A DNA stretch of 16,810 bases from CAJXCL01 sp964394335 (GCA_964394335.1 CAYMVZ010000052.1:1-16810); one strand, 5' to 3'; shown: positions 1-6,839, counted from the stretch's first letter. The notes: generated from the sequence alone by a model not told the origin. A program made the numbers and translations.

Positions 1-3000
1 CCCTTTCCTCCCCGTGCTCCCGCACGGGGTATCCAGGGTTGTTTTCTCATGAATTAAATCTCTTTTATCTTTCTCAACGGATGAAAATGTTATTTTTCCT
101 TGAGCATACCCCATAAGACCAGTTTGTCCCGGTGTATAACTAAAATTTTCGGTAATATCGGACAAAAATTTTATTACAGATTGAGGTACTTTTAAATTTG
201 GCAAGTAAGCATAAATTTTTTTAAATAATCCTCTTTCTGACAAAACCAAAGCGGATGTGCCATCTAGATAAAATGGAATTTTTTTATTAATAACCTTTTT
301 TGCGGTATTTTTTTGGATTTCTAATTCTTCAATGGTTCCGTTGCTAAAATTAATAAAACCATTGTTTTCTCGCTGTATACGCCCAATAGCATTATCTAAT
401 CCACCTTCAGTAACAGCCAACATGGCCAGTGGGAGATTGTTTTTACAATACTTCTCAAAAAAAGGCTCTGTTCTTTTATTTATACCCTCTAAAAATCGCA
501 ACAAATATTTAGGATCAATAGTTCCTTCATTTTCGGGAACCATAATCATTTGTACTCCACCTAAATCTCCATCTTTGGATAATTCTTGAAAATTCTGAAT
601 AGATTGCCATAAAATATATTTTTCTACTGAAAAAATGCTTTCTACTATTTCTTCATTGCTTTCTGAACTGTATTTATTTGCAAAAATAATCTTATCTCCA
701 AGCTTTTTATCTATAAAGAGCGAATATTTATCGTTGCTTTTAGTTATTTTTATAGAATCTAGCTCATTATCATCACCTATGAAATACCATCGATCTTTAT
801 TTTTACGTTTTATAAATGTGTTTTCTTCAACCTTTTTTAAGGAATCTAATTTTAAATCAATTCGATTTCCAATCTTTATGGACAATAAAAAATAAAGTTT
901 TGCATATTCTTCAGGAGTAAGAACTTTTTTTATTTTTACACCTTCAATTACAGATTTTAGAGCTTTTTCTGATTCATTATTATTAAGATGTACTTCAGCT
1001 TCGACACCAGCCTTAAATTCAAAAGATGGTTGAGCTAATGGATGTTCTGTAAGTATCTCTTTAGATTTTTTAAAAGCGTTTTTATCAAATTTACCTCTTT
1101 CAAAACAGGCAATGATTGTATTGGTAAGGAGAGCCTCTCTATTTCTTGAATCCAAGAAGTTTTCAATTGAATCTTGTTTTAGTAGCATTTCCCCTAAGTC
1201 TATAACTTCCAAGTATTTCTTAAGATTTAGATAAGCATTAAATAACTGTATTTTGAGATTAAAAATTTCTTTCTTATTTTGCTCTTTTTCTAATAGTTTT
1301 TCTAAAACTATAATCTCAAAATCCCAAGCCTTTTTTTCCTGGATAATTTTTAATATTGGCTGACACTCAAGGTAACTCAAATTTGCTAGATCTATTTGTT
1401 TTAAAATTTTAAATGCTTCATCGAAGTTTTTTTCATCAAAATTGAGAAATAGCAATAATTTATCTTTTGGGATTTTTTTATCATCTGGAAGGTTTTCAAT
1501 TACTTTTCTTCTTAACTCAGGGAAGTTTTTGAGAGTGCATGCAATAGTTGCTGCAAATTGAGAATCATTACCTATAGATTTTAAAATATCCTCATGATTT
1601 CTATTTTCAAGATTATCTATAAAATCAAAATATTTTTGATTATTAATTTCTTTAAAAAACTTTTTCCCCTTAGAAAACAGGGAGTCCTTTGTCTTAAATT
1701 GTGATATAAGTACTCTTGATAACTCTTCCGAAATTTCTTTTTTTGAGTTTTTGAGATATTCTAATAACTTGTTCAGGTCATTATCTGGTACTGAAACAAA
1801 CATGAGGAAAGCAGTAAATATTTGATCTATCTGCTTGTCAAAACGACAAGTTATGGATAGTTTGAAAGTTTCTTGTAATATTTTTTCAAATTCTGGGTAA
1901 TTTTCTTGTATGCGAAGCGCAGTTAATTTTTTTCCATTCAAGGCTGCCTTATTTCTTGTTCCTATGTCGCCATATTCAAAAAATTTGTTTTCTACCTTTT
2001 CTATTTCTTCTAACAATTTTTTAGATTCTTGGACTGCTTGAGGAGTACCTTGAATTGAGAGCAATCTATTTTCGATAAGTGATAATTTAACAATATAATT
2101 GTTAAATCTGTCCTGATTTAAGTGGATAGCCTTTTCTATAAAACTATCCGCATTTATTTGATCCCCGGAATATTCAAAAAACGAAGCATATAAACGATAG
2201 AAATTAGATTTAATTATGGGATCATTTGGGAATGCGCTCTCATTTATTTTTTCTGTATCAATCTTTTCGCTGAGATTACTTCTTCTGACTAATTCCTCTA
2301 ATTTTAACAGCCAGTGATCATTATCAATTTCTTTTACTTTTTCTAGTAATTCCTTGTTTTTATCAAGATCTTTATCAAACAAATAAATTTCTGCTAAATA
2401 TAAAAAAGCGCGAGGATCGTTTGGAAATCTTACTGAAATGTTCTCATATTTTTCTTTGGCTTCATCTGTTTTCTCAAGTTTATGTAAACACCGACATTCT
2501 AAAATTTCATATTCTAGGGATAGCTTTTCGTCATGTAACTCTGAGATTATTATTTTATTATTTTCTAAAATTTTTAGAGCGTATTTCGCATTTTCTCTAT
2601 CAAGTTCAGTTTCTACATTCTGTAAATATTTATAAGCATTTAAAATAGCCTGTCTGTGATCAATATTGAAACCCAAGCTCAAAATGTCTGATTCGTCCAA
2701 ATGAAAAAATGCATCTTCTAAATCTTTTGCTAAAAAAAGTTTAAATTTAATGTTTTGATTTTCTTTTTCTAATTCAGTAATTGTTTCGTATGGGTTTTTG
2801 GAACCAAAATACTTATCGTTAAAAGCGAAATAGTATTCTTTTATCTCCGAGAGTTCGCTCCAATTTTCTTTTAATTTGCTAAAATCTTTCTTTAGTTTAC
2901 TTGCTGCAACTGAATCTTTAACTGCTGGAGTATTTGGTGAATACACCTGATAATACCTTCCTATTTCTTTTATCCAGCCATCATTTCCTCCATCACCTCC

Positions 3001-3138
3001 CCCTGAAGGAACTTTTTTAAAAGTAGGAAAAGCTTTTTCCATAATAGCTTCGAAAAAACTTTGAAATTCAGTTCCATGCTTTGTATAAATTCTTTCCCTG
3101 AATTGAAGAGATAAATAGTTTTTATCAAGTGCGTTCAT
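1..3138 (-). CDS. TPR-GreAB-C-PIN-like conflict protein, partial (runs off left edge)
   Basis: The reverse strand is open from an ATG at 3138 to base 1 without any stop, so at least 1046 codons are present and the C-terminus is outside the window. An upstream in-frame stop at 3157-3159 leaves no earlier ATG; no clear ribosome binding site is seen. Residues about 22-66 look like an Mrr/restriction-endonuclease-like core (GTEF near 22, GGGDGGNDGW at 46-55, YYQVYSP at 62-68), with Tyr66 where the catalytic Lys of E-x-K or Q-x-K normally lies. Residues about 150-750 are charged, helical and TPR-like (for example around 220-280). Residues about 780-822 (FIGDDNELD, then LFIDKKLGDKI) resemble the GreA/GreB C-terminal domain. 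From about 954, FYLDGTSALVLSEKG resembles the first PIN motif (Asp959). From memory, this order matches the TPR-GreAB-C-PIN architecture predicted as a prokaryotic conflict/immune system (Burroughs and Aravind; Pfam PIN-TPR-GreABC). The frame is strongly AT-rich until a GC-rich hairpin at the edge. Confidence 0.75.
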   Translation of the reverse strand, partial: MNALDKNYLSLQFRERIYTKHGTEFQSFFEAIMEKAFPTFKKVPSGGGDGGNDGWIKEIGRYYQVYSPNTPAVKDSVAASKLKKDFSKLKENWSELSEIKEYYFAFNDKYFGSKNPYETITELEKENQNIKFKLFLAKDLEDAFFHLDESDILSLGFNIDHRQAILNAYKYLQNVETELDRENAKYALKILENNKIIISELHDEKLSLEYEILECRCLHKLEKTDEAKEKYENISVRFPNDPRAFLYLAEIYLFDKDLDKNKELLEKVKEIDNDHWLLKLEELVRRSNLSEKIDTEKINESAFPNDPIIKSNFYRLYASFFEYSGDQINADSFIEKAIHLNQDRFNNYIVKLSLIENRLLSIQGTPQAVQESKKLLEEIEKVENKFFEYGDIGTRNKAALNGKKLTALRIQENYPEFEKILQETFKLSITCRFDKQIDQIFTAFLMFVSVPDNDLNKLLEYLKNSKKEISEELSRVLISQFKTKDSLFSKGKKFFKEINNQKYFDFIDNLENRNHEDILKSIGNDSQFAATIACTLKNFPELRRKVIENLPDDKKIPKDKLLLFLNFDEKNFDEAFKILKQIDLANLSYLECQPILKIIQEKKAWDFEIIVLEKLLEKEQNKKEIFNLKIQLFNAYLNLKKYLEVIDLGEMLLKQDSIENFLDSRNREALLTNTIIACFERGKFDKNAFKKSKEILTEHPLAQPSFEFKAGVEAEVHLNNNESEKALKSVIEGVKIKKVLTPEEYAKLYFLLSIKIGNRIDLKLDSLKKVEENTFIKRKNKDRWYFIGDDNELDSIKITKSNDKYSLFIDKKLGDKIIFANKYSSESNEEIVESIFSVEKYILWQSIQNFQELSKDGDLGGVQMIMVPENEGTIDPKYLLRFLEGINKRTEPFFEKYCKNNLPLAMLAVTEGGLDNAIGRIQRENNGFINFSNGTIEELEIQKNTAKKVINKKIPFYLDGTSALVLSERGLFKKIYAYLPNLKVPQSVIKFLSDITENFSYTPGQTGLMGYAQGKITFSSVEKDKRDLIHEKTTLDTPCGSTGRKG
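10..29. repeat. GC-rich perfect hairpin inside the PIN region
   Basis: CCCCGTGC and GCACGGGG form a perfect 8-bp stem around the 4-base loop TCCC. It is much richer in GC than the surrounding gene. It falls where the TPR-GreAB-C-PIN reading frame changes from plausible PIN sequence to a Pro/Cys/Gly/Ser-rich tail, so it may mark an inserted palindromic element rather than native coding sequence. Confidence 0.6.
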
Positions 3139-3183
3139 TTGTGATTGCAATTTAGTTTAAGAATTAAAAATATGTGAAGGTTT

Positions 3184-3360
3184 GGGGGTCAAATTTCCTC
3201 TTGGCTGCATAAGTTTTTGGTTTTTATAAAGCCGATAAAGAGATCATAGTTTTTATTCAGATAATTAGGGGGTCAAGTCCACTCTTAGCTGCATAAGTTT
3301 TTGGTTTTTATAAAACCGAAAAAGAGATCAAGTTTGTCTCTGGTTTTTATGCAGATATAG
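3184..3360. repeat. Imperfect tandem repeat upstream of the large conflict gene (84 and 93 bases)
   Basis: Two adjacent copies begin with GGGGGTCAA at 3184 and 3268. They share GCTGCATAAG, a TTTTTGG tract, AAAGAGATCA and a TTTTTAT-CAGATA end; copy 2 has about 10 extra bases near its end. Each copy contains a small stem-loop, at 3219-3233 and 3303-3317 (GGTTTT pairing with AAAGCC in copy 1 and with AAAACC in copy 2 around TAT). The G-U pair in copy 1 is replaced by A-U in copy 2, so pairing is kept. The repeat lies 46 bases upstream of the minus-strand start at 3138 and may be a regulatory or REP-like element. Confidence 0.7.
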
Positions 3361-3558
3361 TTTAGTCAACAGCAGATATAATCTCATTTTACTCTACTAA
3401 GTGATATACATGCAGTTCCCTGATATGCCAGAATCACTGCTTGTAATATTAACAACAAAAGCAGCAAAGCTCAAATGATCTGTGAAGGATTATAGAATGC
3501 AGGGATGTAAACTGCAGGGATCAGAGATCGGAGAACGGAAGACAGAGGGCAGAGAGCA

Positions 3559-3589
3559 GAAGATCCTTCGGCAAGCTCAGGATGACAAG
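3559..3589. repeat. Dispersed intergenic repeat, copy 1
   Basis: This piece begins GAAGATCCTTCGG and continues GCTCAGGATGACAA. A second copy lies at 15531-15560 with the same layout (GAAGATTCTTCG, then GCTCAGAATGACAA). Translated, such pieces give the familiar spurious VILSLPKD or CHSERSEES peptides. Confidence 0.6.
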
Positions 3590-3631
3590 CGGAGGCATAG
3601 AGCTGCCTTCGGACGAAATCAAAATGAATTT

Positions 3632-3649
3632 ACCACGAAGATCACGAAG
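3632..3649 (+). repeat. 9-base-period repeat (NNCRCNRAG), 2 units
   Basis: ACCACGAAG is followed directly by ATCACGAAG. It is one of eight intergenic loci in the window that share this 9-base unit. Confidence 0.65.
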
Positions 3650-3665
3650 GAAAAGTTTTAAATAC

Positions 3666-3788
3666 TTACGTATGTTTTGTTTTTGATTTTTTTTTGTGGG
3701 TACTCCAGTAATCATAGAAAACAAAAATCCCGGCAGCTACCGAAATTGATGTAATAAGAATGAGAACGGAATTAATGGAACTCTCCAT
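3666..3788 (-). CDS. Small single-span membrane protein, 40 aa
   Basis: ATG at 3788 to TAA at 3666-3668 encodes 40 residues. Residues about 7-25 (SVLILITSISVAAGIFVFY) form one transmembrane segment, followed by a Lys-rich cytoplasmic-type tail (HKKKSKTKHT). A strong Shine-Dalgarno AAAGGAG sits 6 bases before the ATG. It is the third gene of a minus-strand run of three small membrane-protein genes, 34 bases after the 31-aa gene. The Shine-Dalgarno lies inside a copy of the 9-base-period intergenic repeat. I do not recognise the family; function unknown. A 67-aa frame overlapping it is a shadow. Confidence 0.55.
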   Translation of the reverse strand: MESSINSVLILITSISVAAGIFVFYDYWSTHKKKSKTKHT

Positions 3789-3792
3789 TTAT

Positions 3793-3814
3793 CGCTCCTT
3801 TGCGGCTTTGTGGT
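3793..3814 (-). repeat. 9-base-period repeat supplying a ribosome binding site
   Basis: On the minus strand this reads ACCACAAAG then CCGCAAAG then GAGCG, a slightly shortened copy of the NNCRCNRAG family. Its AAAGGAG is the Shine-Dalgarno of the 40-aa gene starting at 3788. Confidence 0.6.
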
Positions 3815-3822
3815 TAGGATAA

Positions 3823-3918
3823 TTACGTTTTACTTTTTCTATCACGAACAACAGAATAAACAAGAAATGCAATGCCCAGAACGATAATGCAAAGAAATGT
3901 GTATCCAACAATAGTCAT
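3823..3918 (-). CDS. Small single-span membrane protein, 31 aa
   Basis: ATG at 3918 to TAA at 3823-3825 encodes 31 residues: a hydrophobic span at about 3-23 (IVGYTFLCIIVLGIAFLVYS) and a basic end (RDRKSKT). Its ATG overlaps the TGA of the upstream 65-aa gene as ATGA, the usual sign of translational coupling, which is the main evidence that this very short frame is real. The order of hydrophobic span then basic tail predicts an N-out/C-in single-pass protein. Function unknown. Confidence 0.6.
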   Translation of the reverse strand: MTIVGYTFLCIIVLGIAFLVYSVVRDRKSKT

Positions 3919-4112
3919 CGGTTTTTGCCCCCAACGATGTAAATTGCGATAGAAAAGCAAACAACTGTTGCTAACACTCCCAAGGTGAACTCTAATCCAG
4001 ATATCAGGTTGACTTTAACATATTTTCCGAGAACTACGCTAACAAAAATTACTGTTCCCAGGTTTGTGAATATTGTTGAAGCTGATTTCCTTTGTTCGCC
4101 ATTAAGTGTCAT
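3915..4112 (-). CDS. Small two-span membrane protein, 65 aa (DUF6722-like, tentative)
   Basis: The protein starts MTLNGEQRKSAS and has two hydrophobic segments at about residues 14-33 and 37-60, ending in GGKNR. The layout of a polar N-terminus followed by a helical hairpin resembles small bacterial membrane proteins such as DUF6722; this is from memory and tentative. It is the first gene of a three-gene minus-strand run, with its TGA overlapping the next ATG. A sigma-70 promoter lies 34 bases upstream. No Shine-Dalgarno is evident. Function unknown. Confidence 0.65.
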   Translation of the reverse strand: MTLNGEQRKSASTIFTNLGTVIFVSVVLGKYVKVNLISGLEFTLGVLATVVCFSIAIYIVGGKNR

Positions 4113-4145
4113 TGTTAATATAGGTTTTTTTTAGGATTTAATCAA

Positions 4146-4174
4146 ATTATGCTGCGTTTGAGTAATTATGCCAA
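4146..4174 (-). promoter_or_regulatory. Sigma-70 promoter of the small membrane-protein operon
   Basis: On the minus strand TTGGCA (4174-4169) is separated by 17 bases from CATAAT (4151-4146), pointing into the 65-aa gene starting at 4112. Confidence 0.6.
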
Positions 4175-4239
4175 GAGTATCAATTTATTGGCAATCTAAG
4201 CAATAGGCAGTAAGACAGCTTTCAGCGATCAGTTTTTTT

Positions 4240-4257
4240 ACCACTAAGATCACAGCG
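4240..4257 (+). repeat. 9-base-period repeat, 2 units
   Basis: ACCACTAAG is followed by ATCACAGCG, and then a decayed continuation. It lies in the gap between the small membrane operon and vapB. Confidence 0.5.
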
Positions 4258-4283
4258 AGGCGAAGCCCAAACCAAAATAATTA

Positions 4284-4310
4284 GCCACTAAGATCGCTAA
4301 GGACACTAAG
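4284..4310 (+). repeat. 9-base-period repeat, 3 exact-length units
   Basis: Three consecutive 9-base units GCCACTAAG, ATCGCTAAG and GACACTAAG; the third, fifth, eighth and ninth positions are invariant. Confidence 0.7.
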
Positions 4311-4335
4311 AAAATGACTTTTAAAAGATATTTCC

Positions 4336-4362
4336 CTTCGTGATCTTCGTGCCCTTCGTGGC
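4336..4362 (-). repeat. 9-base-period repeat, 3 units, inverted relative to 4284-4310
   Basis: On the minus strand the units are GCCACGAAG, GGCACGAAG and ATCACGAAG. This copy faces the 4284-4310 copy across 25 bases. Confidence 0.7.
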
Positions 4363-4457
4363 TAAAAATTCAGTATGTTATCCAAAAAAAACTATCAGAT
4401 AAAAAATATCCAGCCTATCCTGTTAATCCTATTCCAAAAAAATATCCACCTTTTAAC

Positions 4458-4493
4458 TTGACATATACACATAAAAGAACTAATGTATGTGTA
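4458..4493 (+). promoter_or_regulatory. vapBC promoter with overlapping inverted repeat (likely VapB operator)
   Basis: TTGACA at 4458-4463 and TAATGT at 4481-4486 are 17 bases apart. TACACAT (4466-4472) and ATGTGTA (4487-4493) are an exact 7-base inverted repeat whose arms are 21 bases centre to centre, two helical turns, overlapping the promoter. This fits binding of a ribbon-helix-helix VapB/VapBC complex. The expected start of transcription falls at about 4493, the A of the favoured vapB ATG, so the message may be leaderless. Confidence 0.6.
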
Positions 4494-4693
4494 TGAAAAG
4501 AACTAATATTATCATTGATGATGCTCTTGCTGAAGAAGGGATGCGGTTAGCCGGAATTAAGACGTATAAAGAACTTGTTGGCAGGGCGCTGAAGGACTTT
4601 GTTAGAAGGGAAAAACAACTGGGATTAAAAAAGCTCAAAGGAAAAATTAAATGGACAGGTAATTTAAAGGAAATGAGGATGACGCGGGGATGA
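4493..4693 (+). CDS. vapB: VapB-family antitoxin
   Basis: The 66-residue protein MKRTNIIIDDALAEEG... matches the VapB ribbon-helix-helix antitoxin type: an N-terminal beta strand (RTNIIIDD) and two helices for DNA binding, then a C-terminal tail (GKIKWTGNLKEMR) of the kind that wraps and blocks VapC. I prefer the ATG at 4493 over 4487 because family members begin with M-K/R-T-N-I and because the promoter predicts transcription starting there; 4487 would add only Met-Cys. The stop overlaps the vapC start as ATGA, so the two are translationally coupled. It should neutralise VapC and, with it, repress its own promoter. Confidence 0.88.
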   Translation: MKRTNIIIDDALAEEGMRLAGIKTYKELVGRALKDFVRREKQLGLKKLKGKIKWTGNLKEMRMTRG

Positions 4694-5091
4694 ACCTTGT
4701 ATTAGTTGACACCAGCGTCTGGATAGACTGGTTTGGACAAAAAGATCTTCCTCATGTTTCTGAGCTGGATAAACTGATTGAGAATCGAGTAGATATTGCC
4801 CTCTGCGGTCCTATCTTAATGGAAACCCTTCAGGGAGTGGAAGATAAAAAGCAGAGGAAAAGAGTTGAGCAGGAATTTTCAAACCTTCTTTACTTTGAAA
4901 CCAAAGAATCTTTTTTCACCAGGGCTGCCGATCTCTATTTTTCTTTAAGAAAAAAAGGGGTTACTATCCGAAAATCTGTTGATATTCTTATTGCCACGAC
5001 TGCCATGGAATATGATTTATACCTCCTTCACAATGACCGGGACTTTAAAGAAATTGAACGACATTCCAAACTAAAAGTTTGGAAGCATTAA
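4690..5091 (+). CDS. vapC: VapC PIN-domain ribonuclease toxin
   Basis: At 133 residues this is a normal-length VapC. The PIN acidic residues are all present: Asp7 (VDTSVWIDW), Glu45 (METLQG), Asp98 (SVDILIATTA) and Asp116 (HNDRDF), which should coordinate Mg2+ for RNA cleavage. VapC enzymes typically cut tRNA or the rRNA sarcin-ricin loop; the target here cannot be predicted. It overlaps vapB by 4 bases, and ettA starts 15 bases after its stop, so ettA is probably cotranscribed with or inserted behind the toxin pair. The toxin looks intact. Confidence 0.92.
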   Translation: MNLVLVDTSVWIDWFGQKDLPHVSELDKLIENRVDIALCGPILMETLQGVEDKKQRKRVEQEFSNLLYFETKESFFTRAADLYFSLRKKGVTIRKSVDILIATTAMEYDLYLLHNDRDFKEIERHSKLKVWKH

Positions 5092-5106
5092 AGGAGTTCT
5101 ATCTAA

Positions 5107-6792
5107 ATGAGTAATGAGCCGAATAAAATTATCTATTCAATGATTGCAGTAAGCAAGCACCATGATAAAAAGCAGGTGCTTAAAGAGATTTCGCTTTCAT
5201 ATTTTTACGGCGCCAAGATAGGCGTTCTCGGGCTAAACGGATCTGGAAAAAGTTCGCTTTTGCGAATTCTTGCGGGAGTCGATACCGATTTTAACGGTAA
5301 AACCGTCCTCTCCCCCGGCCATACCATAGGTTTTCTTGAGCAGGAGCCGGTACTGGACGATGCAAAGACAGTGAAGGAGATCGTAGAGGAAGGAGTTCAG
5401 GAACTGGCTGATCTCCATAAAGAATATAACAGCATCAATGAAAAATTCGCGGAGCCAATGTCTGATGATGAGATGAACAAACTTATTGAACGTCAGGGAA
5501 AAGTGCAGGAAAAACTGGACGCATCAGATGCGTGGGACCTTGATTCACGGTTAGAGATGGCAATGGACGCGTTACGCTGCCCTGAAGGAAATACTTCCGT
5601 TAAAATCTTATCCGGGGGAGAAAGAAGGCGGGTGGCTCTTTGCAGACTGTTGCTGCAAAAACCTGACATCCTCTTACTCGACGAACCGACAAACCACCTT
5701 GATGCGGAATCCGTTGCCTGGTTGGAGCATCATCTCAAACAGTATCAGGGAACAATAATAGCCGTAACCCATGATCGTTATTTTCTCGATAATGTAGCTG
5801 GTTGGATTCTGGAATTAGACAGGGGACACGGAATTCCCTGGAAGGGGAATTATTCTTCATGGCTAGAACAAAAAGAAAACAGACTAAAAAATGAAGAAAA
5901 AGGGGAGAGCCACAGGCGGAAAACACTGCAACGCGAACTAGAGTGGATTAGGATGTCTCCGAAAGGGCGCCACGCAAAATCAAAAGCACGAATTAAATCT
6001 TATGAATCGCTATTAACCCAGGAAGTTGAAAAAAGAGATAAAGAACTGGAAATTTATATTCCGCCCGGACCTCGCCTTGGGGACCTTGTTATTAACGCGG
6101 AGAATGTAAGCAAATCATATGGGGACAAGCTTCTTATCGAGGAGATGTCATTCATACTTCCCGCGGGCGGCATTGTCGGTATTATCGGCCCAAACGGAGC
6201 GGGAAAAACAACGCTCTTTAAAATGATCACCGGTGTGGAAAAAGCTGACTCCGGAAATTTCAAAACAGGAGATTCCGTAAAGTTGGCACATGTAGATCAG
6301 AGTAGAGATGCGCTTGATTCTGAAAAGACTATATGGGAAGTTGTGTCAAACAGGCAGGATACCATTCAACTGGGAGGCAGGCAGATTAATTCCCGCGCCT
6401 ATGTGGCGAGATTTAATATTTCAGGAGGAGATCAGCAAAAAAAGGTTGGTATTTTATCCGGAGGCGAGAGAAATAGAGTACAGCTTGCTATGATGCTGAA
6501 AGCAGAAGCAAATGTTCTTTTGCTTGACGAACCGACTAATGATCTTGACGTCAATACCATGCGTGCCCTTGAAGAGGCAATAGAAAATTTCGCAGGATGC
6601 GCTGTAATCATAAGTCATGACAGATGGTTTCTCGATAGAATCGCAACGCATATTCTGGCCTTTGAAGGAGAAAGCAAAGTCATCTGGTTTGAAGGAAATT
6701 ATTCAGAATATGAAGTGGACAAAAAAAGCCGGCTTGGTGCAGCCGCAAGCCAACCACACAGAATCAAGTACAGACAATTAACAAGGACGTAA
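5107..6792 (+). CDS. ettA: EttA-type ABC-F translation factor
   Basis: A 561-residue tandem ABC ATPase without membrane segments, close to the 555 residues of E. coli EttA. Domain 1 has Walker A GLNGSGKS (42-49), signature LSGGE (168-172) and Walker B DILLLDEP with catalytic Glu193. Domain 2 has GPNGAGKT (361-368), LSGGE (450-454) and LLLDEP with Glu475. An arm insertion (about 90-140) and the linker between the domains (about 250-320) are of EttA type, and the ISGGDQQKK segment (438-446) before the second signature is typical of EttA. EttA binds the ribosomal E site and gates the first elongation step according to ATP/ADP. A Shine-Dalgarno AAAGGAG lies just upstream at about 5090-5096, overlapping the vapC stop. 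Confidence 0.93.
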   Translation: MSNEPNKIIYSMIAVSKHHDKKQVLKEISLSYFYGAKIGVLGLNGSGKSSLLRILAGVDTDFNGKTVLSPGHTIGFLEQEPVLDDAKTVKEIVEEGVQELADLHKEYNSINEKFAEPMSDDEMNKLIERQGKVQEKLDASDAWDLDSRLEMAMDALRCPEGNTSVKILSGGERRRVALCRLLLQKPDILLLDEPTNHLDAESVAWLEHHLKQYQGTIIAVTHDRYFLDNVAGWILELDRGHGIPWKGNYSSWLEQKENRLKNEEKGESHRRKTLQRELEWIRMSPKGRHAKSKARIKSYESLLTQEVEKRDKELEIYIPPGPRLGDLVINAENVSKSYGDKLLIEEMSFILPAGGIVGIIGPNGAGKTTLFKMITGVEKADSGNFKTGDSVKLAHVDQSRDALDSEKTIWEVVSNRQDTIQLGGRQINSRAYVARFNISGGDQQKKVGILSGGERNRVQLAMMLKAEANVLLLDEPTNDLDVNTMRALEEAIENFAGCAVIISHDRWFLDRIATHILAFEGESKVIWFEGNYSEYEVDKKSRLGAAASQPHRIKYRQLTRT

Positions 6793-6839
6793 TGTAAAAA
6801 AGAATCAACTTAACCCTGTTTCCGATAGATCATTGGTTT

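Larger units (their letters stand above)
3361..3665. other. Intergenic repeat debris, no gene
   Basis: No convincing coding region is seen here. The stretch holds a GA-rich low-complexity piece (about 3515-3560), a dispersed repeat at 3559-3589 and two units of the 9-base-period repeat at 3632-3649. Confidence 0.6.

Noticed and set aside
332..895. Two plus-strand frames of 85 and 86 codons (332-589, 635-895)
   Set aside because: They are antisense to the open 1046-codon minus frame, lack ribosome sites and resemble no family.
2421..2648. Overlapping plus-strand frames of 75 and 65 codons
   Set aside because: Both lie antisense within the TPR region; their hydrophobicity comes from the AT-rich complement of Glu/Lys codons.
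3521..3724. 67-codon minus frame ending in VILSLPKDLLLSALCLPFSDL
   Set aside because: It is a translation of dispersed repeats and overlaps the better supported 40-aa gene in another frame.
3632..4362. Short repeated units as a possible CRISPR array
   Set aside because: Units are 9 bases, directly adjacent, degenerate and without unique spacers; no cas gene is present.
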